Assembly: GCA_010027295.1 (NCBI GenBank)
Contig: RGVM01000081.1
Span: 1-8,670 of the forward strand
Length of the DNA stretch: 8,670 bases
Direction of reading: 5' to 3'
Origin: Chitinophagia bacterium
GTDB lineage: Bacteria; Bacteroidota; Bacteroidia; Chitinophagales; Chitinophagaceae
Shown: piece by piece, positions 6,661 through 8,670 of the stretch
Layout: every line of letters begins with the position of its first letter
How positions within the stretch are numbered: the first letter of the stretch is position 1
The notes under the pieces: generated by a model
The model's input: the letters and a program-made list of their open reading frames with translations, nothing else
Databases searched by the model: none
What the model was told of the DNA's origin: nothing
Translations under genes and position numbers: made by a program

Positions 6661-6673
6661 GCGGGTGCCGGGC
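6648..6673 (+). other. Strong GC-rich hairpin in the namZ-fmt intergenic region
   Basis: GCCCGGCA (6648-6655) and TGCCGGGC (6666-6673) are perfect complements. As plus-strand RNA the stem extends by a U-G wobble and two C-G pairs to 11 bp, closed by a 4-nt UGGC loop (6659-6662). On the minus strand the wobble becomes an A-C mismatch, so the fold favours plus-strand RNA. No U tract follows. It lies about 280 nt past namZ, near the upstream limit of the surface-protein remnant. Role unknown: distal terminator, small RNA part, or chance in GC-rich DNA. Confidence 0.45.
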
Positions 6674-6913
6674 GTGTCATGGGCTGCGCAACTGAAATCC
6701 TCTCATGGCTGCCGTTTCCAGGCATGCTGCTTCGGACTGTCCGTCGAGAAGCAAAAAGGACATTCGGACGTCCATACAGATACAGAAATTGAATGGCAAG
6801 TGAAAGCAATGGGTGCAAGGCCCTCAAGCATCGCGTGCCACTCGTCAATATCGAGCTGCGGTGAAAGCTGCTTGTCACTACGGCTTCAAGGCGAAACCGA
6901 CGGGACCGACATT
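6674..6913. other. Intergenic stretch without a recognisable gene
   Basis: This stretch between the hairpin and the fmt 3' end carries several open reading stretches on both strands, but none shows a family motif, a plausible start context or the codon character of the neighbouring genes. By eye it is somewhat less GC-rich than the flanking genes. Together with the remnant at 6405-6660 it looks like decaying or formerly inserted DNA. A small palindrome, CGGAC-T-GTCCG, sits at 6733-6743. I see no tRNA, IS end or target-site duplication. Confidence 0.4.
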
Positions 6914-6935
6914 ACGATCCATCGTTGGAGCAACG
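6914..6935 (-). terminator. Putative fmt 3' element with small hairpin
   Basis: On the minus strand, downstream of the fmt stop, CGTTG-CTC-CAACG (6935-6923) forms a 5-bp stem with a 3-nt loop. It overlaps ACGATGGATCGT (6925-6914), the same 12-mer found 23 nt downstream of namZ, and it too begins 23 nt after the fmt stop codon. No U tract is present. Placement and repetition hint at a 3' end signal. Confidence 0.3.
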
Positions 6936-6948
6936 GCATTCCCCTTCC

Positions 6949-7872
6949 TCAAGGCCTGTATCCTTTCAGGAACTCCTCCACAGGCATCCGCCTGCGTCCT
7001 TCCGCCTGGAGCTCCAGCACATGAAGCCACCCGTCAGGGCAGGCGAAGCGGAAGGATCGTCTGCCGTCCGTCTGCAGCGTGCCGGGAGGGGCGTCGACGG
7101 AACACTCCTCCGGGCGTGAGCTGAAGATCTTGAGCGACCTGCCCTGCCATTCCGTGAAAGCACCTGGCGAGGGAGAGAGCCCACGCACCTGGTTATGCAC
7201 GCGGCGCACAGGTTGGCTCCAGTCGATCCGGCAGTCCTCGTTGCGTATCTTGGGCGCCCTCTGGAGTTCTTCCGCTGACAGGGATGTCTGCGGCACAGGG
7301 ATCAGGATGCCTTCTACCAGTCCCCGGATGGTGCGCACCAGGAGGTCAGCGCCGATCGACTTCATGCGGTCGTGCAGTTCGCCGGCCGTCTCTTCGTCTC
7401 CGATCGCAATGGAAGCCTGGAGCAGAAGGTCGCCCGTGTCTATCTCGTGTTTGAGCAGGAAGGTGGTGACGCCCGTCTCGCGTTCGCCGTTCATCACGGC
7501 ATGCTGAATCGGGGCGGCGCCCCGGTATCGTGGCAGCAGGGAACCGTGGAGGTTGACGGTACCCATGGGCGGCATGGCCCAGACCGCCTCCGGGAGCATC
7601 CGGAAGGCCACGACAACCTGCAGGTCGGCCCGGAGGGAACGCAATTCGTCGAGAAATTCAGGGGCCTTGAGGCGTTCCGGCTGCAGCAGCCTGAGGCCAT
7701 GGCGCAGGGCGTACTCCTTGACGGCGGAGGGGGTGAGCCTCATGCCACGACCGGCCGGCCTGTCGGGTGCCGTGACGACGCCGACTACCTCGAAGCCGGC
7801 CTGCAGGATGGCATCAAGGGAGGCCACGGCAAAGTCGGGGGTGCCGAGAAAGACGATGCGGCATGCACTCAT
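6949..7872 (-). CDS. fmt: Methionyl-tRNA formyltransferase
   Basis: Fmt transfers a formyl group from 10-formyltetrahydrofolate to the methionine on initiator tRNA, preparing it for translation start in the cytoplasm. The 307-residue product starts at the ATG at 7872 (MSACRIVFLGTPDFAV), which matches the family N-terminus; the in-frame sequence upstream is unrelated and overlaps the ATPase gene. The catalytic domain (1-about 190) carries TAPDRPAGRGMRLTPSAVK, Asn107 and His109 in VNLHGSLLPRYRGAAPIQ, and Asp146 in EIDTGDLL, the active-site trio. The C-terminal OB-like tRNA-binding domain follows at about 203-307, with APKIRNEDCRIDW and VRGLSPSPGAFT. Length is close to the usual 310-315. It is divergent from the P-type ATPase gene (79-bp gap); the usual partner def is not in the window. 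Confidence 0.96.
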   Translation of the reverse strand: MSACRIVFLGTPDFAVASLDAILQAGFEVVGVVTAPDRPAGRGMRLTPSAVKEYALRHGLRLLQPERLKAPEFLDELRSLRADLQVVVAFRMLPEAVWAMPPMGTVNLHGSLLPRYRGAAPIQHAVMNGERETGVTTFLLKHEIDTGDLLLQASIAIGDEETAGELHDRMKSIGADLLVRTIRGLVEGILIPVPQTSLSAEELQRAPKIRNEDCRIDWSQPVRRVHNQVRGLSPSPGAFTEWQGRSLKIFSSRPEECSVDAPPGTLQTDGRRSFRFACPDGWLHVLELQAEGRRRMPVEEFLKGYRP

Positions 7873-7877
7873 GGGCG

Positions 7878-7884
7878 CAAGGTA
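7878..7884 (-). promoter_or_regulatory. Putative -7 box for fmt
   Basis: On the minus strand TACCTTG lies 5 nt before the fmt ATG (TACCTTGCGCCCATG), matching the arrangement before the pepT ATG at 3787. It is TAnnTTTG with one T missing. Used as a -7 element it would place the transcript start at or beside the ATG, giving a leaderless message. No -33 TTG is seen at normal spacing. Confidence 0.3.
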
Positions 7885-7938
7885 GCGAATCGTGGACGGC
7901 CATGTCAGGCCGGAAGATGCCCGAGGGTTGATTTCCTT

Positions 7939-7946
7939 TAATTTTA
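7939..7946 (+). promoter_or_regulatory. Putative -7 box for the P-type ATPase gene
   Basis: TAATTTTA matches TAnnTTTG except for the last base and lies 5 nt before the ATG at 7952, in the most AT-rich part of the fmt-ATPase gap. No convincing -33 TTG is found at 17-23 bp upstream. This would again imply a very short or absent leader. Confidence 0.28.
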
Positions 7947-7951
7947 CCCAT

Positions 7952-8670
7952 ATGCCAAACCCTTTCGGCCTGACGGGCCTGGACGAGGCGCAGGTCAACC
8001 GTTCGCGACAGCGGCACGGCTCCAACGTCAGTACCTATCGCAAGGAGAACGCCTTGCTGGAGAGCCTCAAGGGCATCGTGTCGGAGCCGATGTTCCTGCT
8101 GCTCCTCGCCGCCGCCGTGATCTATTTCATCCTGCGGGAGACGGCCGAGGCCGTCTTCATGACGGCGGCCATCCTCATGGTCTCGGCCATCTCCTTCTAC
8201 CAGGACCACCGCAGCCGCGTCGCGCTGAAGGCCCTGCAGGACCTGACTGCCCCGAAGGCCCGTGTCATCCGCGATGGCGAGATTCGGGAGGTGGATGCGG
8301 CTGAGATCGTGATCGGCGACCTGGTGCTCGCCGAGGAGGGGCACCTGGTACCGGCAGACGGACGCATCATCCAGTCGGCTGACTTCTCGCTCAACGAGTC
8401 GATGCTCACGGGCGAGTCGTTCAGCGTCTACCGTACCGCACGCGACGAGCAGCCCTTCGCCTTTCAGGGCACGCAGGTGGTGGGCGGACAAGCGGTCCTA
8501 GAGGTCACGGCCATCGGCACGGGCACGCGACTCGGGCGCATAGGGGGCTCGCTGATGGGTATCGGCGGGGAGGAGACGCCACTGCAGCGGCAGATAGGCT
8601 TTTTCGTGCGGCGGATGGCAGCCATCGGCATCCTCGTGTTCCTGCTGGTATGGGGCATCAACTGGTGGCG
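7952..8670 (+). CDS. P2-type cation-transporting ATPase, N-terminal part (cut by window edge)
   Basis: The visible 239 residues are the N-terminal part of a P-type ATPase, an ATP-driven cation pump of the cytoplasmic membrane. A short cytoplasmic head (FGLTGLDEAQVNRSRQRHGSN split about 5-25) resembles the cation-ATPase N-domain. Helices M1 and M2 follow at about 44-62 (EPMFLLLLAAAVIYFI) and 66-84 (AVFMTAAILMVSAISFY). The actuator domain spans about 90-210, with VIRDGEIREVDAAEIVIGDLVLAEEG in two parts, VPADGRI (133-139) and the phosphatase motif TGES at 153-156. M3 begins at about 222. The phosphorylation site DKTGT lies beyond the edge, so the ion cannot be assigned; the overall look is P2A/P2B (calcium-type). 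The residue two past TGES, usually Pro, is Ser here (TGESFSVY). The start ATG at 7952 is clear. Confidence 0.92.
   Translation, partial: MPNPFGLTGLDEAQVNRSRQRHGSNVSTYRKENALLESLKGIVSEPMFLLLLAAAVIYFILRETAEAVFMTAAILMVSAISFYQDHRSRVALKALQDLTAPKARVIRDGEIREVDAAEIVIGDLVLAEEGHLVPADGRIIQSADFSLNESMLTGESFSVYRTARDEQPFAFQGTQVVGGQAVLEVTAIGTGTRLGRIGGSLMGIGGEETPLQRQIGFFVRRMAAIGILVFLLVWGINWW

Noticed and set aside
6661..6878. Upstream part of the minus-strand frame that ends in the surface-protein remnant
   Set aside because: It shows no repeat, signal peptide or surface-protein character, so I limited the remnant to the part with visible resemblance.
6665..7124. Plus-strand open frames running from the intergenic region into the fmt 3' end
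   Set aside because: No recognisable motif, and their 3' parts are antisense to fmt.
7814..8491. Minus-strand 225-codon frame across the ATPase 5' region and fmt start
   Set aside because: It is a shadow of the ATPase gene; the plus-strand frame contains the TGES motif and membrane helices.
1..8670. CRISPR array, tRNA or rRNA genes, insertion sequence ends, riboswitch
   Set aside because: Nothing resembling regularly spaced repeats, tRNA cloverleaf motifs, transposase genes or known riboswitch cores was found by reading both strands.

Overview
The window looks like an ordinary, GC-rich (about 60% by eye) chromosomal segment of a Bacteroidota bacterium, most likely a Chitinophagales-type lineage. 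Clues are the protein flavour of PrmC, ExbBD, the SPFH protein and NamZ, a fragment resembling the start of a type IX secretion sorting domain, and Bacteroidota-style -7 boxes (TAnnTTTG or close variants) upstream of several genes. The lineage is inferred from sequence feel, not from a search. No rRNA, tRNA, CRISPR array, complete insertion sequence or phage gene was seen.

Layout. Positions 1-3787 are a minus-strand block read from right to left: peptidase T (pepT), an SPFH/stomatin-like membrane protein, an ExbB/TolQ-type proton channel subunit, its ExbD/TolR partner, and the N-terminal part of the release-factor glutamine methyltransferase PrmC, which runs off the left edge. The last three are packed 7-11 bp apart and look like one operon, with a good TTG-N19-CATCTTTG promoter before exbB. 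The PrmC reading frame appears broken by one missing base near position 295. A divergent plus-strand gene for an uncharacterised small membrane protein (3875-4420) follows. It converges on a SlyD-like FKBP prolyl isomerase (4513-4965, minus). A plus-strand gene for a secreted NamZ/DUF1343 exo-N-acetylmuramidase (5141-6370) is divergent from slyD.

Positions 6371-6948 hold no convincing intact gene. They contain a short minus-strand remnant resembling the C-terminus of a cell-surface protein with a truncated sorting domain, a strong hairpin at 6648-6673, and a 12-base near-palindrome that occurs exactly 23 nt past the stop codon of both flanking convergent genes. Methionyl-tRNA formyltransferase (fmt, 6949-7872, minus) and the N-terminal third or so of a P2-type cation-transporting ATPase (from 7952, plus, running off the right edge) complete the window.

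The genes are mainly housekeeping: translation (PrmC, Fmt), protein folding and peptide turnover (SlyD, PepT), envelope energetics and membrane organisation (ExbBD, SPFH), wall recycling (NamZ) and ion transport. I see no strong evidence for a new defence, mobile or biosynthetic system. The points most worth checking are the prmC frameshift, the paired 3' palindromes, the surface-protein remnant, and -7-like boxes placed so close to start codons that some transcripts may be leaderless.
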